Assembly (NCBI GenBank): GCA_964438735.1
Contig: CAYTLW010000013.1
Location: 1-64,000, forward strand
Source: CAYTLW01 sp964438735
GTDB lineage: Bacteria > Myxococcota_A > UBA9042
DNA: 64,000 nt
Direction of reading: 5' to 3'
The notes under the pieces were generated by a model, which was not told the DNA's origin, did not search any database, and worked only from the letters and a program-made list of their open reading frames with translations. Positions 1-9,045 of the stretch are shown piece after piece. The first letter of the stretch is position 1, and each line of letters begins with the position of its first letter. A program made the translations under genes and the position numbers.

Positions 1-115
1 GCCGGGCGGCGGGGGGGGGGGCGCGGGGGGTGGTTTTTTTTTGTTGTTTTTTGGGGCGCCGCCGGCGGCGGGCCCGGGGGGGGGGCTGGGCGCGCCTGAA
101 TCGGGGTCGAGCGGG
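1..115. other. Low-complexity GC/T homopolymer stretch at window edge
   Basis: An 11-base G run (about 11-21), a second G run, a T-rich stretch (about 34-52) and a run of ten G around 76-85 lie around a GC-only palindrome. Nothing codes here. The composition is unlike the rest of the window and looks like sequencing or assembly noise at a contig end. It sits just downstream of the first minus-strand gene, where a terminator might be expected, but the T run is on the wrong side of the GC palindrome for that gene. Confidence 0.6.
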
Positions 116-2176
116 TTACTTCACCAGGGCCATCAGCCAGGCCATGAAGCCAAACTCGATCTGGTGCTTCTGACCCTTGGCGGTGCCGACCGGACCGCTG
201 GGGCCGACCAGCATCTGCACGTCCAGGGCCTTGTTGCCCTGGCCGGACTTGCCAGCGACGTAGGCGCTGGAGAACGTCACGGCTACGGAGGTGGGCTTGC
301 AACCCTCATCCGTCTTGCCGTCGCAGTTGTCGTCCTTGCCGTCGCAGGCCTCGGCCTTGCTGGGCACGACCTCGCCTTCGCACTTATCGGTCTTCTTGCC
401 ATCCTTGCAGAGCTGGAAGCCAGCCTTGCACTCGCCCTTGCCCTCGGTGTCCTTCGGGCCGCCGTAGCAGGGCAGCTTCGCGGCGTTGGCGGTGTTCACG
501 CAGCCCGAGTCGGTCTTGCAGACGTCGTCGGTGCACTCGTTGCCGTCATCGCACTTGGGCGCGTCGGTACCCGGCACGCAGACGTACTTGCCGCCGGCGT
601 CGCCGCAGGCGTCGCCCACGGTGCACTTGTTGCCGTCATCGCAGGAGCCGGTCTTCTTGGTGTTGTCGCACTTGCCGGTGGCCGACACGCACTTGTCTTC
701 GGTGCACTGATCGCTGTCGTTGCAGTCCACCGCGGCCTCGTTGCTGCACTTCTTGGCCGCGCCGTCGCAGAGGTCCTTGGTGCACAGGTCGCCATCGTCG
801 CAGGCCAGGTCGTCCACCTTGCCGTTGCAGTCGTTGTCCACGTTGTCGCAGGCGCCCTTCTCGGCGACCACCTTGGCGTACGTGCTGCAGAAGGCGGTGA
901 GGTTATCCTTGCAGGTGACCGTGCCGCCGGTGCAGGGACCCACGCCGCAGGAGGCGCCCACGGCGAGCTTGGCGCCATCGACCGGGTTGTCCCACTCGAA
1001 GCCTTCGTCGGTCTTGCCGTCGCAGTCATCGTCGAGCTCGTTGCACTTCTCGGTCGAGGGTGCCTTGGCATCGCACTTGAACTTGCCGTTGACGCATAGC
1101 GGCTGGCCGGCGCAGGCGCCGATGAGCACCTTGCACTTGCCGTCTCCGTCCACGTCGCAGGCCTCGCCTTCCTTGGTGCAGTCGGCGTCCGCCTTGCAAG
1201 CGGTCATGCTGCCTTCGGCCTTGAAGGTCTTGGCAGCGCACTTGACCGTGTCGGGCAGGATGTCGACTTTGCCGTCGCAGTCATCGTCGGCGCCGTTGCA
1301 GACCTCCGCCTTGGGCTCCTGGGCTTTGCAGGCGCTCATACCAGCTGCCTCGCACTTGCGGCCTTCGCCCGCCTTGCTGGCGCAGGAACCGAACTCGTTG
1401 GTGACCTTGCAGGCGGTGATGATGCCCTTGGTCTTGGCCCAATCGGAGCACTCGCACAGGGCCGGCGTATCGCTGCCAGCGGGCTTCTTGCGGCGGCACT
1501 GCTTGATGTCGGCGCCGGTGCCATCCTTGCTGTCGATGCACTCGTACTCGCCGGGGCAGTCGGCGTCTTCTTTGCAGAGGCCGCCGCAGAACTTGCCGAG
1601 GTCGCCGTAGTTCAGACAGACGCTCTTGATGCCGTTGACCTGGCACTGGCTGTCGGTCTGGCAGGGGGCGCAGAGGCTGACGAAGTCCGATACGCACACA
1701 AAGAGCTTGTCGGTGCCGGAGCCCACCTCGTTGCAGGAGTAGCCCTTGTTGTCGCACTTGTCGACGCACTTCTGAGCGCAGGTCTTGCCCTCGTGAGTGT
1801 CCAGGCAGATGCCGTTATCGCAGGCGTCGTTGTCGGTGCACGCGCAGCCCTCGCCGCCGGGGCAGGCCTTCGGGTCGACGAAGGTATCCTCTTCCACATC
1901 GGGCTCGACTGTGACGTCGGGCTCGACGGTGACATCGGGCTCCACGGTGACGTCGGGCTCGACTGTGACGTCGGGCTCGACCGCGGTGTCCACGGTGGAC
2001 GGCCCGGCATCCTTTTCATCGACGATGTCGTTCTTGTCCGTCTGGCCAGTGTCCTTGTCGGCGGTCGCCGGACCGGTGACGGAGGTGTCGTCATCTCCGC
2101 AGCCAGCGGTCAACGCAAAGGCGAGCAGCGGGACGAGGACGATTCGGAGATGCAGCTTGCGGGCGTGACGCGACAT
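116..2176 (-). CDS. Cys-rich surface lipoprotein with MopE-type metal-binding motifs and CTxDxC repeats
   Basis: This is a 686-residue secreted lipoprotein. The ATG at 2176 is chosen because GGAGGA lies 5-8 bases upstream; an in-frame ATG at 2194 lacks this. A basic n-region and hydrophobic core end in lipobox LTAGC (Cys26). An Asp/Thr linker follows with five VEPDVT hexapeptides (about residues 65-96). The body carries four MopE-like motifs of the form CNxxDDDCDGKxDEG. Between the third and fourth are about four CDDGNxCTxDxC repeats like the Dictyostelium CTDC repeat. MopE-type motifs are thought to bind metal, probably calcium; cysteines should pair in the periplasm or outside the cell. The short C-terminal domain is not recognised. 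The function is unknown; a surface or matrix role is inferred. A near-consensus promoter lies upstream. Confidence 0.85.
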   Translation of the reverse strand: MSRHARKLHLRIVLVPLLAFALTAGCGDDDTSVTGPATADKDTGQTDKNDIVDEKDAGPSTVDTAVEPDVTVEPDVTVEPDVTVEPDVTVEPDVEEDTFVDPKACPGGEGCACTDNDACDNGICLDTHEGKTCAQKCVDKCDNKGYSCNEVGSGTDKLFVCVSDFVSLCAPCQTDSQCQVNGIKSVCLNYGDLGKFCGGLCKEDADCPGEYECIDSKDGTGADIKQCRRKKPAGSDTPALCECSDWAKTKGIITACKVTNEFGSCASKAGEGRKCEAAGMSACKAQEPKAEVCNGADDDCDGKVDILPDTVKCAAKTFKAEGSMTACKADADCTKEGEACDVDGDGKCKVLIGACAGQPLCVNGKFKCDAKAPSTEKCNELDDDCDGKTDEGFEWDNPVDGAKLAVGASCGVGPCTGGTVTCKDNLTAFCSTYAKVVAEKGACDNVDNDCNGKVDDLACDDGDLCTKDLCDGAAKKCSNEAAVDCNDSDQCTEDKCVSATGKCDNTKKTGSCDDGNKCTVGDACGDAGGKYVCVPGTDAPKCDDGNECTDDVCKTDSGCVNTANAAKLPCYGGPKDTEGKGECKAGFQLCKDGKKTDKCEGEVVPSKAEACDGKDDNCDGKTDEGCKPTSVAVTFSSAYVAGKSGQGNKALDVQMLVGPSGPVGTAKGQKHQIEFGFMAWLMALVK
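1896..1985 (-). repeat. 18-bp tandem repeat, five copies, coding VEPDVT
   Basis: Five head-to-tail 18-base units of the form acRtcgggctcgacKgtg lie inside the lipoprotein gene. They differ only at a few positions and encode Val-Glu-Pro-Asp-Val-Thr. The unit is a multiple of three, so slippage would change linker length without a frameshift. The repeat sits in the flexible region just after the lipid anchor. Confidence 0.9.
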
Positions 2177-2245
2177 GAACTCCTCCAGGGGCAACGTGCG
2201 GCGTCTGGTGGCGGGGACTATCCGGCACTCCTTGACGCGCTCGGC

Positions 2246-2275
2246 ACTATATCAATCGCCTTTCCGGAGTGTCAA
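2246..2275 (-). promoter_or_regulatory. Sigma-70-like promoter for the 116-2176 lipoprotein
   Basis: On the minus strand TTGACA (2275-2270), an 18-base spacer and TATAGT (2251-2246) form a near-consensus promoter about 70 bases upstream of the ATG at 2176. Confidence 0.6.
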
Positions 2276-2369
2276 TTGATCACCACACCCTGGGTCGGCG
2301 CGACAATGCCCGGAAAATAAAGGACTTGACGGGTGAATACAGTGTCACTGGCGCGGCATCCGATCCTCG

Positions 2370-3218
2370 TCAGGGTGGCGTTGTCGTGCCCTTGGGCATC
2401 ACGCCGTCGAACAGGCGGACCATGCGGGAGGTGTGCCCCCACGCCCCACTATCGGGATGTCGCACGGCCGCTCGAAGGTCCAACCAGATGCCGCAATACT
2501 GGTACCAGTAGAACCCGGTCACCGGGAATCGGACCTCGACACCGGGCTTGACCGGGCTGGCGTTTGTATAGCCTTCGTCCAGTTCGGCGTCCGGCCGCAC
2601 CCAGATGATTGGCGAATTGCCGACCGCGGACTCCTTGCACTCGAAATGACCGGTGGCAAAGATCTGCATCTTCACCTTGGCGCGATCTTCGCCGGGCAAC
2701 ACCACCCTGATGGCGGCGTCTACGTGGATGCCACCCTGCTTGCCGTGCACGATGCGGAGCCACTGTCCCTGTTCATAGGGCACGAATGCGCCGGTTTGGG
2801 GGTTTGATGTGCCCAGTTCGACGACCAGGGAGGGCGCGGGCATGGGCTGGCCGGGTTTGAAGAAGATCGGTGACGATTTGGTGCAACACTCGGCGAATGG
2901 CATCGCGAGCTGCTTCACGGGCTCGCCGGCGCCCGGCGGCTGGCCTCGAAAACAGACGGTTGGATCGATCTCATCCGCGCTGGCCGGCGTTTCTTCGGCG
3001 GCATAGGGCAGCGAACAGTCCACCAAGGCGCCGCGATCGGCGGCCGGCCCGGCCGCGGCCCCCTTCGCGCTGGCGTCCTGTGCCGCCTCGTTCTGTGCGC
3101 TCTCGCTTGCGGCCTCCTCGGCGCTGCAGCCGATGAATCCGGACAGGAGCAATACCAGGCAACTGCGCGACGTCCTGTTGAAACGGGGTCTGCAGTGATG
3201 GCGGTGTGGCTCGGGCAC
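2370..3218 (-). CDS. Lipoprotein of unknown function
   Basis: This predicted lipoprotein has 282 residues. The GTG at 3218 is preferred because GGGAG lies 8 bases upstream; an ATG at 3245 in the same frame has no ribosome-binding site, and further extension would run into the divergent gene's upstream region. A His/Arg-rich n-region and hydrophobic stretch end in lipobox FIGC (Cys31). An Ala/Glu/Ser linker follows, then a probably beta-rich domain with scattered Cys and aromatic motifs (GFYWYQYCGIWLDLR near the end). I do not recognise the family. It lies downstream of the other lipoprotein but has its own upstream region. It is divergent from the gene at 3425. Confidence 0.65.
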   Translation of the reverse strand: MPEPHRHHCRPRFNRTSRSCLVLLLSGFIGCSAEEAASESAQNEAAQDASAKGAAAGPAADRGALVDCSLPYAAEETPASADEIDPTVCFRGQPPGAGEPVKQLAMPFAECCTKSSPIFFKPGQPMPAPSLVVELGTSNPQTGAFVPYEQGQWLRIVHGKQGGIHVDAAIRVVLPGEDRAKVKMQIFATGHFECKESAVGNSPIIWVRPDAELDEGYTNASPVKPGVEVRFPVTGFYWYQYCGIWLDLRAAVRHPDSGAWGHTSRMVRLFDGVMPKGTTTPP

Positions 3219-3424
3219 GACGCAATCTCCCGCTGGCGCTGGCATCGGACCGTCAGCGTAGCAGAGTCGCGCCGGCGGTATGCAAACAGTTGGTGGGCGT
3301 GGGCGGCGATCACAGGCGCGCTGGCGTGGGCCAGCGTGGGCGTTCACGCCCTGGCTTGCACCGTCGTCAATGGCGCAGTACACGGGTCTCGCTGGCTCGT
3401 GGCGGTCAGCTTCCCGGAGGCAAC

Positions 3425-4279
3425 ATGCAGGCCCGATGGTTGGCAGCGATCGGCGTGGCGATCGGGGTCTTGCTGCTGGCCTGGTGGTGGCTGTCTCGAA
3501 CGCCCCCCAGCGCGGAACCCGTCGACCGACCAGCGGAGACCCGACCGTCGGAGCCCGCTGCCGAGTCACAAGACGCCCCGTCGGCCGTCGCCCCTGCCGC
3601 CTCGGTGAGCGAAACCGCCCTGGCGCCGCCGGGATCGGGGGAGCCGTTTACGATCCCGGGGCCCGGCGGACGATCGCTGCAGGGCCGGCTGTGGCGGGCC
3701 TCCTCGACCCAAGCACCGCTCCTGTTGCTGGTCCCAGACGACCGTGTCACCGCACGGGATTGGCAACCGATGGTCGAGCTATTGCGGCAGGTGCGGGACT
3801 ACCACCTGGCGGCATGGGATGGCCTGGCACGGACCGACCCGGAGCATGAAGGGGCGGCGCGCTTGCGCGAGATGGTCGCCATCGAGGCGGTGCGCGATCA
3901 TATACGGCAGGTGATCGGTGATGCGTCCGGCAACGTGGGCCTGGTGGGCCTGGCCAGTGGCGGAACCGCGGCCCTGTTGCTATCCGCGGAGCAGCGCGAG
4001 GTGATGGCTACGGTGGCGATATCACCCGATCCGACGCTGGGCCCCCAGTCCTTGTCCCGGGTGACGCAGGACTTGAGTCGGCGCCAGGTGATGGCCCTGG
4101 GCGGGGTCGATGATCTGGCCACAGCGCCCATCTTGGAGCGGCTGCGTAGCCTGCCGCACGCGAGGATCGTGACGGTACCCGGCTCGGCACGTGGACTGGA
4201 CGTCTTGCTTGGCGACCGCCGGTTGATGGCCACCGTCAATGGCTGGCTCTTCGCCGCCCTCGGTCCCGTTGCTCGCTGA
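3425..4279 (+). CDS. Membrane-anchored alpha/beta-hydrolase-like protein
   Basis: The 284-residue protein starts at the ATG at 3425, preceded by GGAGG at 4 bases spacing. Residues 5-24 form a transmembrane anchor with no cleavage site. A Pro/Ala/Glu-rich linker (25-75) leads to a domain with the order of an alpha/beta hydrolase: strand LLLLVPDD, helix, and GLVGLASGG near residues 172-180. That elbow resembles GxSxG, but position -2 from the Ser is Leu instead of Gly. The late GGVDDLATAPILERL segment would carry the acid residue. Activity and substrate are unknown. The stop lies 94 bases before serS, and the two could be co-transcribed. Confidence 0.55.
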   Translation: MQARWLAAIGVAIGVLLLAWWWLSRTPPSAEPVDRPAETRPSEPAAESQDAPSAVAPAASVSETALAPPGSGEPFTIPGPGGRSLQGRLWRASSTQAPLLLLVPDDRVTARDWQPMVELLRQVRDYHLAAWDGLARTDPEHEGAARLREMVAIEAVRDHIRQVIGDASGNVGLVGLASGGTAALLLSAEQREVMATVAISPDPTLGPQSLSRVTQDLSRRQVMALGGVDDLATAPILERLRSLPHARIVTVPGSARGLDVLLGDRRLMATVNGWLFAALGPVAR

Positions 4280-4373
4280 AACAGAATCGACCCGGTTCGG
4301 GCCGACGTTGCCAGCGACCGGGGCATCGGGTACAGACGGGCCACTGGCCGCGATCGTTGGCCTGGAGTCCGTC

Positions 4374-5669
4374 ATGCTCGACATCAAGTACGTGATTCAG
4401 AACGCCGACGCCGTGGCTGCCAACTGCATTGATCGGCTGATGCCCTGCGATGTGGCCGCCGTCGTGGCCCTGTACCGCGAGCGCAACGAAGCCATCACCA
4501 CGATGGAGTCGTGCCGACGGGAGATGAACGAGAACGCCCGCTCCATGAAGCAGCGCCTGGAGCCCGACGAGCGACAGCGCCGAATCGAGCGTGGACGTGC
4601 GCTGAAGCGCCAGGTCGCCGACCTGGATACCCGCGCCAACGAGTTGAGCGCGCGTGTGCATGATCAAGTGCAGCAGATGCCCAATCTGACCCACCCGGAT
4701 GTGCCGGTGGGCGCCGACGAGCATGGCAATCGCGAGCTGCGCACCTGGGGTCAGCCGCGCGACTTTGACTTCGAGGTGCGCGATCACGTGGTACTGGGGC
4801 GGGACCTCGATCTCATCGATTTCGATAGCGGCGCCGTGGTCGCCGGCCAGAAGTTCTACTTCCTGCGCAACGAGGCCGTTCTGCTCGACCTGGCCTTGCA
4901 GCAGTTGGCGGTCACCCGCTTGATCGCCCGCGGCTTCACTCCGGTGACGACGCCGGACCTGGCGCGGCCGGAGATCCTCGAGGGCATCGGCTTCAACCCG
5001 CGCGGCGCGGAGAGCCAGGTCTACTCCATCGATGGTCATGACCTCTGCCTGGTCGGCACGGCCGAGATCCCCATCGGCGGCATGTTGCGCGACCAGATCC
5101 TGCCCGCAGAGGAGCTGCCGAAGCGTATTGTCGGCATTTCGCACTGTTTTCGGACCGAAGCTGGCGCCGCCGGGCGCGAGTCGAGGGGTCTGTACCGGGT
5201 GCACCAGTTCACCAAGGTCGAGATGTTCGTGTTCTGTTCACCCGGCGAGGGCGAGGACGGTCGGCCGGAGAGCGAGGCCTGGCATGACGAGCTGCTGGCC
5301 GCCGAAGAGGAGCTGTTGCAAGCGTTGGAGATCCCATACCGGGTCGTCGACGTGTGCACCGGCGACCTGGGCGCTCCTGCCTGGCGTAAATTCGACATCG
5401 AGGCCTGGATGCCCGGCCGCGGACAGTACGGAGAGGTGACGTCGGCCTCCAACTGCACCGACTACCAGGCGCGCCGTCTGGGCATTCGCACCCGCCCTGA
5501 CGGCGGCGGCAAGCCCCGGGTCGTGCACACCTTGAACGGCACCGCGATCGCCATCTCGCGGACTTTGATCGCGCTGTTGGAGAATCACCAGCAGGCGGAT
5601 GGCTCGATCCACATCCCTGCGGCGCTGCAGCCGTGGCTGCCTTTCGATCGCATCGAACCGAAGGGTTGA
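4374..5669 (+). CDS. serS: Seryl-tRNA synthetase
   Basis: The protein charges tRNA-Ser (and tRNA-Sec where present) with serine in the cytoplasm. It has 431 residues, normal for the family. The ATG at 4374 follows GGAG at 6 bases spacing; longer in-frame extension overlaps the previous gene. The N-terminal region, about 20-110, is the two-helix coiled coil that contacts the tRNA long arm. Class II motif 2 is seen in FRTEAGAAGRESRGLYRVHQ and is followed by FTKVEMF. Motif 3 is NGTAIAISRTLIALLENHQ. The serine-binding TAEIP segment is present. It is convergent with dapD, with one base between the stop codons. Confidence 0.97.
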   Translation: MLDIKYVIQNADAVAANCIDRLMPCDVAAVVALYRERNEAITTMESCRREMNENARSMKQRLEPDERQRRIERGRALKRQVADLDTRANELSARVHDQVQQMPNLTHPDVPVGADEHGNRELRTWGQPRDFDFEVRDHVVLGRDLDLIDFDSGAVVAGQKFYFLRNEAVLLDLALQQLAVTRLIARGFTPVTTPDLARPEILEGIGFNPRGAESQVYSIDGHDLCLVGTAEIPIGGMLRDQILPAEELPKRIVGISHCFRTEAGAAGRESRGLYRVHQFTKVEMFVFCSPGEGEDGRPESEAWHDELLAAEEELLQALEIPYRVVDVCTGDLGAPAWRKFDIEAWMPGRGQYGEVTSASNCTDYQARRLGIRTRPDGGGKPRVVHTLNGTAIAISRTLIALLENHQQADGSIHIPAALQPWLPFDRIEPKG

Positions 5670-5670
5670 G

Positions 5671-6489
5671 TCAGACTGCGACGTTGAATTCGCGCAGGGC
5701 GTCGTTGAGCGACGTCTTCTCGTCGGTGCTGGCCTTGCGCTCGCCGATGATGAGCGCGCAGGGCACGCCGTATTCGCCGGCTGCGAAGCGCTTGGGTCGC
5801 GTCCCCGGGATGACCACCGCGCGGGCTGGAACGCGGCCCTTGGACTCCACCGGCTCGTCGCCGGTCACGTCGATGATCGTGGTCGACCGGGTCAACACCA
5901 CGTTGGCGCCGAGCACGGCGCCCGCTTCGATGTGCACGCCTTCGACGACGATGCAGCGGGAGCCGATGAAGGCGCCGTCTTCGATGATCACCGGGCGCGC
6001 TGAGGGCGGCTCCAGGACGCCACCGATGCCGACACCGCCGGAGAGGTGGACCCGCTTGCCGATCTGGGCGCAGGAGCCCACCGTGGCCCAGGTGTCGACC
6101 ATGGTGCCGGAGCCCACACGGGCGCCGATGTTGACGAAGCCGGGCATCAAGATGGCGCCCCGCTCCAGGAAGGAGCCGTAGCGGGCGGTACCCGGCGGCA
6201 CCACCCGCACGCCCTGGGCGCGCAGGTCGCGCTTGAGCGGGATCTTGTCGTGGAATTCGAAGGGGCCGACCTCGTGCACCTTCATGGCGGCGACGCCGAA
6301 GTAGAGCAGCACCGCTTGCTTGACCCAGGTGTGGACCTGCCACTGGCCGTCGATCTTCTCTGCGACGCGCAGTTCACCCCGATCCAGGCCCGCGATGGTG
6401 TCCAGTACGGCGTCGGCGTGCGCGCGATCGGACAGGAGGCTGCGGTCGGCCCAGGCTGCGGCGACGCTGTCGGCGAGCGCCTCGGTCAC
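5671..6489 (-). CDS. dapD: Tetrahydrodipicolinate N-succinyltransferase
   Basis: The enzyme converts tetrahydrodipicolinate and succinyl-CoA to N-succinyl-2-amino-6-ketopimelate in lysine and diaminopimelate synthesis. It has 272 residues, against about 274 in E. coli. The C-terminal two thirds are left-handed beta-helix hexapeptides (GAILMPGFVNIGARVGSGTM, GGVGIGGVLEP, DGAFIGSRCIVVEGV). The start is GTG at 6489; its first bases overlap the secG stop by 4 bases (GTGA), so translation is probably coupled. It is the last gene of the gapA-pgk-tpiA-secG-dapD series and ends against serS. Confidence 0.96.
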   Translation of the reverse strand: MTEALADSVAAAWADRSLLSDRAHADAVLDTIAGLDRGELRVAEKIDGQWQVHTWVKQAVLLYFGVAAMKVHEVGPFEFHDKIPLKRDLRAQGVRVVPPGTARYGSFLERGAILMPGFVNIGARVGSGTMVDTWATVGSCAQIGKRVHLSGGVGIGGVLEPPSARPVIIEDGAFIGSRCIVVEGVHIEAGAVLGANVVLTRSTTIIDVTGDEPVESKGRVPARAVVIPGTRPKRFAAGEYGVPCALIIGERKASTDEKTSLNDALREFNVAV

Positions 6490-6890
6490 GGCGTGCTCCC
6501 CTCGGTGGCGGCTTCCGGTGCTTCCGCGGGTGCGGCCGCCGGCGTGGCTTCCGCGGCTTCTGCGGGCGCCTTGTCCGCCTGCTCGCCGCCCGAGGTTGGC
6601 TCTGCGGTCGCCTCGGGTACGGTGACCGTGGGCGCGGGCGTGTCGCTCACGTCGGAGCGGTCGGAACCGGCGCGGGCCAGGATCACCGACAGCACCATGA
6701 AGAGCACCGCCGAACCGGTGGTCATCTTGGTCAAGACGGTCGAAGCGCCGCGGCCACCAAAGACGGTGCCAGTGGAGCTGCCACCAAACGCGGCCCCCAT
6801 GCCTTCGCCCTTGCCGGGCTGCAGGAGCACCACGATGATCAGGAAAAACGAGACGACGACGTAGAGCGCCACCGCGAGATAATAGAGCAC
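6486..6890 (-). CDS. secG: Preprotein translocase subunit SecG
   Basis: This is the small SecYEG partner that helps SecA-driven export. Two transmembrane helices (about residues 2-22 and 55-75) flank the conserved LLQPGKGEGMGAAFGG segment and a Gly/Ser/Thr loop. At 134 residues it is longer than E. coli SecG because of an Ala/Glu/Pro-rich tail of about 55 residues. The start is GTG at 6890 with AAGGAAGG upstream. tpiA-secG adjacency is common in bacteria and supports the call. Confidence 0.95.
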   Translation of the reverse strand: MLYYLAVALYVVVSFFLIIVVLLQPGKGEGMGAAFGGSSTGTVFGGRGASTVLTKMTTGSAVLFMVLSVILARAGSDRSDVSDTPAPTVTVPEATAEPTSGGEQADKAPAEAAEATPAAAPAEAPEAATEGSTP

Positions 6891-6905
6891 GATTTACCTT
6901 CCTTT

Positions 6906-6930
6906 GCTCCGACTCGAAGTCGGTCGGAGC
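6906..6930 (-). other. Inverted repeat in the tpiA-secG spacer
   Basis: GCTCCGAC (6906-6913) and GTCGGAGC (6923-6930) form a perfect 8-bp stem with a 9-base loop just upstream of the secG ribosome-binding site. An alternative 6-bp stem, CCGACT/AGTCGG, can form inside it. No U-run follows, so it is not a standard terminator. It may protect or process the operon mRNA. Confidence 0.4.
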
Positions 6931-6958
6931 CGGCCGATCTGCCGGATCCAGGCCGCCG

Positions 6959-7723
6959 TCAGACGGCGACGCGGGCGCGCACTATGGCGGTGAATTCCTC
7001 AGCTTTCAAGCTGGCACCGCCGACGAGCGCACCATCGATGTCCGGACGGCTCAACAGACCGGCCGCGTTGGCGCCTTTGACGCTGCCTCCGTACTGCAGT
7101 CGGAGGCCGTCAGCAAAGCTCTTGCCGAAGCGCGCGGCAACGCGAGATCGGATGTCCGCGTGCACATCCTGAGCTTGCTCGGGGGTGGCCGTCATGCCGG
7201 TGCCGATGGCCCAGACAGGCTCGTAGGCGACGATCAAATCGGCCAGCGCGTCGGCCGTAAGGCCTTCGAAGGCGGTGTCGAGTTGACGGGCGACCACGGC
7301 GAACGTCTCGCCGGCTTGCCGCTGCTCCAGGGTCTCGCCGATGCAGAGTACCGGCTTCAGGCCACCGTCCAGGGCAGCGTGCAGCTTGCGCGCCACCATG
7401 GCGTCGTCGTCACCGAACACCGCGCGACGCTCTGAATGGCCGACCAGCACGTGGCTGCAGCCGACCGAGCGCAGCATGGACGCGGAGACGGCGCCTGTGA
7501 ACGCACCCTTTTCACCCATCCAGAGGTCCTGTCCACCGACCGCGATGGCGCTGTCGCGGAGGCGCTCGGCCACCGGCTGCAGAAAGGGAAAGGGCGGAAA
7601 GACCAGCGCCTCGACCTGTCGCTGGGAGCCCAGTCGGTTGCGCAGCTCCCCGGCCAGCGACAGCGCGCCGGCCAGGTCGAGATTCATCTTCCAGTTGCCG
7701 CCAATGGCGATCTTGCGAGACAT
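6959..7723 (-). CDS. tpiA: Triosephosphate isomerase
   Basis: The enzyme interconverts dihydroxyacetone phosphate and glyceraldehyde 3-phosphate. It has 254 residues and is a full-length TIM barrel. Catalytic residues are visible: Lys12 in GGNWKMN, His96 in VGHSERR and Glu168 in YEPVWAIGTG. The phosphate-gripping loop and QYGGSVKG are present. The ATG at 7723 follows GGAGG at 6 bases. It starts 3 bases after the pgk stop, so the two are co-translated. Confidence 0.98.
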   Translation of the reverse strand: MSRKIAIGGNWKMNLDLAGALSLAGELRNRLGSQRQVEALVFPPFPFLQPVAERLRDSAIAVGGQDLWMGEKGAFTGAVSASMLRSVGCSHVLVGHSERRAVFGDDDAMVARKLHAALDGGLKPVLCIGETLEQRQAGETFAVVARQLDTAFEGLTADALADLIVAYEPVWAIGTGMTATPEQAQDVHADIRSRVAARFGKSFADGLRLQYGGSVKGANAAGLLSRPDIDGALVGGASLKAEEFTAIVRARVAV

Positions 7724-7726
7724 GTT

Positions 7727-8971
7727 CTACCTCCGTCCGCCGCGCAGCGCCGCCAGACCAGGCAACGCAGCACCGCCGAGAAACTCCAGGCTCGCGCCGC
7801 CACCGGTGGAGACGTGGCTGACCAGGTCGGTGACACCGGCCTTTCGAACCGCGGCCGCGGAGTCGCCGCCGCCGATGATCGTGGTCGCGCTGGAACGCGT
7901 CAGGGCCCGTGCCACTGCGAGGGTGCCGGTGGCGAAGGCATCCATCTCGAAGATGCCCATGGGGCCGTTCCAGAACACCGTCTTCGGCGCCTGACCCAGA
8001 TCGGGATGGGCGCCTGCCAACACCTGTTGGAATAGCTCCACCGTCTTCGGGCCGATATCCACCGCCTGGCGACCCGGACCGATGGCGCCCCTGACCACCA
8101 CGGTCGATGGCGCGTCGGCGGCGACCTTCTGCACAACGACGTGGTCGATGGGCAGGAAGACCGAGATCTGCTTGTCGGCGCAGCGCTGCAGCAGGTGGCG
8201 GGCCATGGGCAGGCGATCGGCCTCGATCAACGAGTCGCCGACGTCATCGCCGGCGGCGGCGATGAAGGTGTTGGCCATCGCACCGCCGATGATCAGGGCG
8301 TCCACCTGCTCCAACATGCGCTCGATCACGTCGATCTTGCCGCTGATCTTGGCGCCGCCAAGGATGGCGACATAAGGCGCTTCTGCGCCGTTCACCAGCG
8401 GTGCCAGGAAGGTCAGTTCCTTGCCGATCAGCCGACCGGCGCAGCGATCGGGCATCAACCGTGGCAGCGCGTCCACCGATGCATGAGAACGGTGCAGGGC
8501 GCCGAACGCGTCGTTGACATAGACCTCTGCGAGCTCGGCCAGCTTGCGGGCGAAGTCCTCGTTGTTGGACGTCTCGCCGTCGTGGAAACGGAGATTCTCC
8601 AACAACACCACCTGGCCGGCGCGCTGGTTGGCCACCAGGTGCTGGGCGGCCTCGCCGACACAATCGTCCGGCAAGAGCACCTCGGTCTCCAGCAGCTCGG
8701 CCAGGCGCGTGGCCACCGGCTCCAGGCTGAACTTCGGCGCCCGCTTGCCCTTGGGCCGACCCAGGTGCGAACACGCGATCACGCGCCCACCCTGGGCATG
8801 AATGGCCCGAATTGTCGGCAGCGCAGCCACGATCCGGGCGTCGTCGGCGACCTCGCCGTCCTCGCTCAGCGGGGTGTTGAAGTCGACTCGCAACAACACC
8901 CGCCGTCCGGCCAGGTGGATCTCGTCGAGCGAGCGGATGTTCCAATCCGCCAGCCGATTGCCCGATGCCAT
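7727..8971 (-). CDS. pgk: Phosphoglycerate kinase
   Basis: The enzyme transfers phosphate from 1,3-bisphosphoglycerate to ADP in glycolysis. It has 414 residues. Signature RVDFNTPL and the SHLGRPKG segment are in the N-domain. In the C-domain VAILGGAKISGKIDVIERML and the nucleotide loop WNGPMGIFEM are followed by GGGDSAAAV. It lies between gapA and tpiA in the usual glycolytic order. GGAG is found upstream of the ATG. Confidence 0.98.
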   Translation of the reverse strand: MASGNRLADWNIRSLDEIHLAGRRVLLRVDFNTPLSEDGEVADDARIVAALPTIRAIHAQGGRVIACSHLGRPKGKRAPKFSLEPVATRLAELLETEVLLPDDCVGEAAQHLVANQRAGQVVLLENLRFHDGETSNNEDFARKLAELAEVYVNDAFGALHRSHASVDALPRLMPDRCAGRLIGKELTFLAPLVNGAEAPYVAILGGAKISGKIDVIERMLEQVDALIIGGAMANTFIAAAGDDVGDSLIEADRLPMARHLLQRCADKQISVFLPIDHVVVQKVAADAPSTVVVRGAIGPGRQAVDIGPKTVELFQQVLAGAHPDLGQAPKTVFWNGPMGIFEMDAFATGTLAVARALTRSSATTIIGGGDSAAAVRKAGVTDLVSHVSTGGGASLEFLGGAALPGLAALRGGRR

Positions 8972-9045
8972 CGCCTCGCTCCATTGCCGGGCCGTGACCC
9001 GGCGCGATCAAGAATTCCCGGTCAGGCCGGCGCGCCGTCGTCGGC

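Noticed and set aside
1..115. GC hairpin as a terminator for the first gene
   Set aside because: The T run is on the wrong side for the minus-strand gene and the base composition looks like edge noise.
41..1099. Long open frame opposite the first lipoprotein gene
   Set aside because: It is antisense to a Cys-rich gene whose codons avoid stops on the other strand; no ribosome-binding site, and composition is Ala/Val/Gly only.
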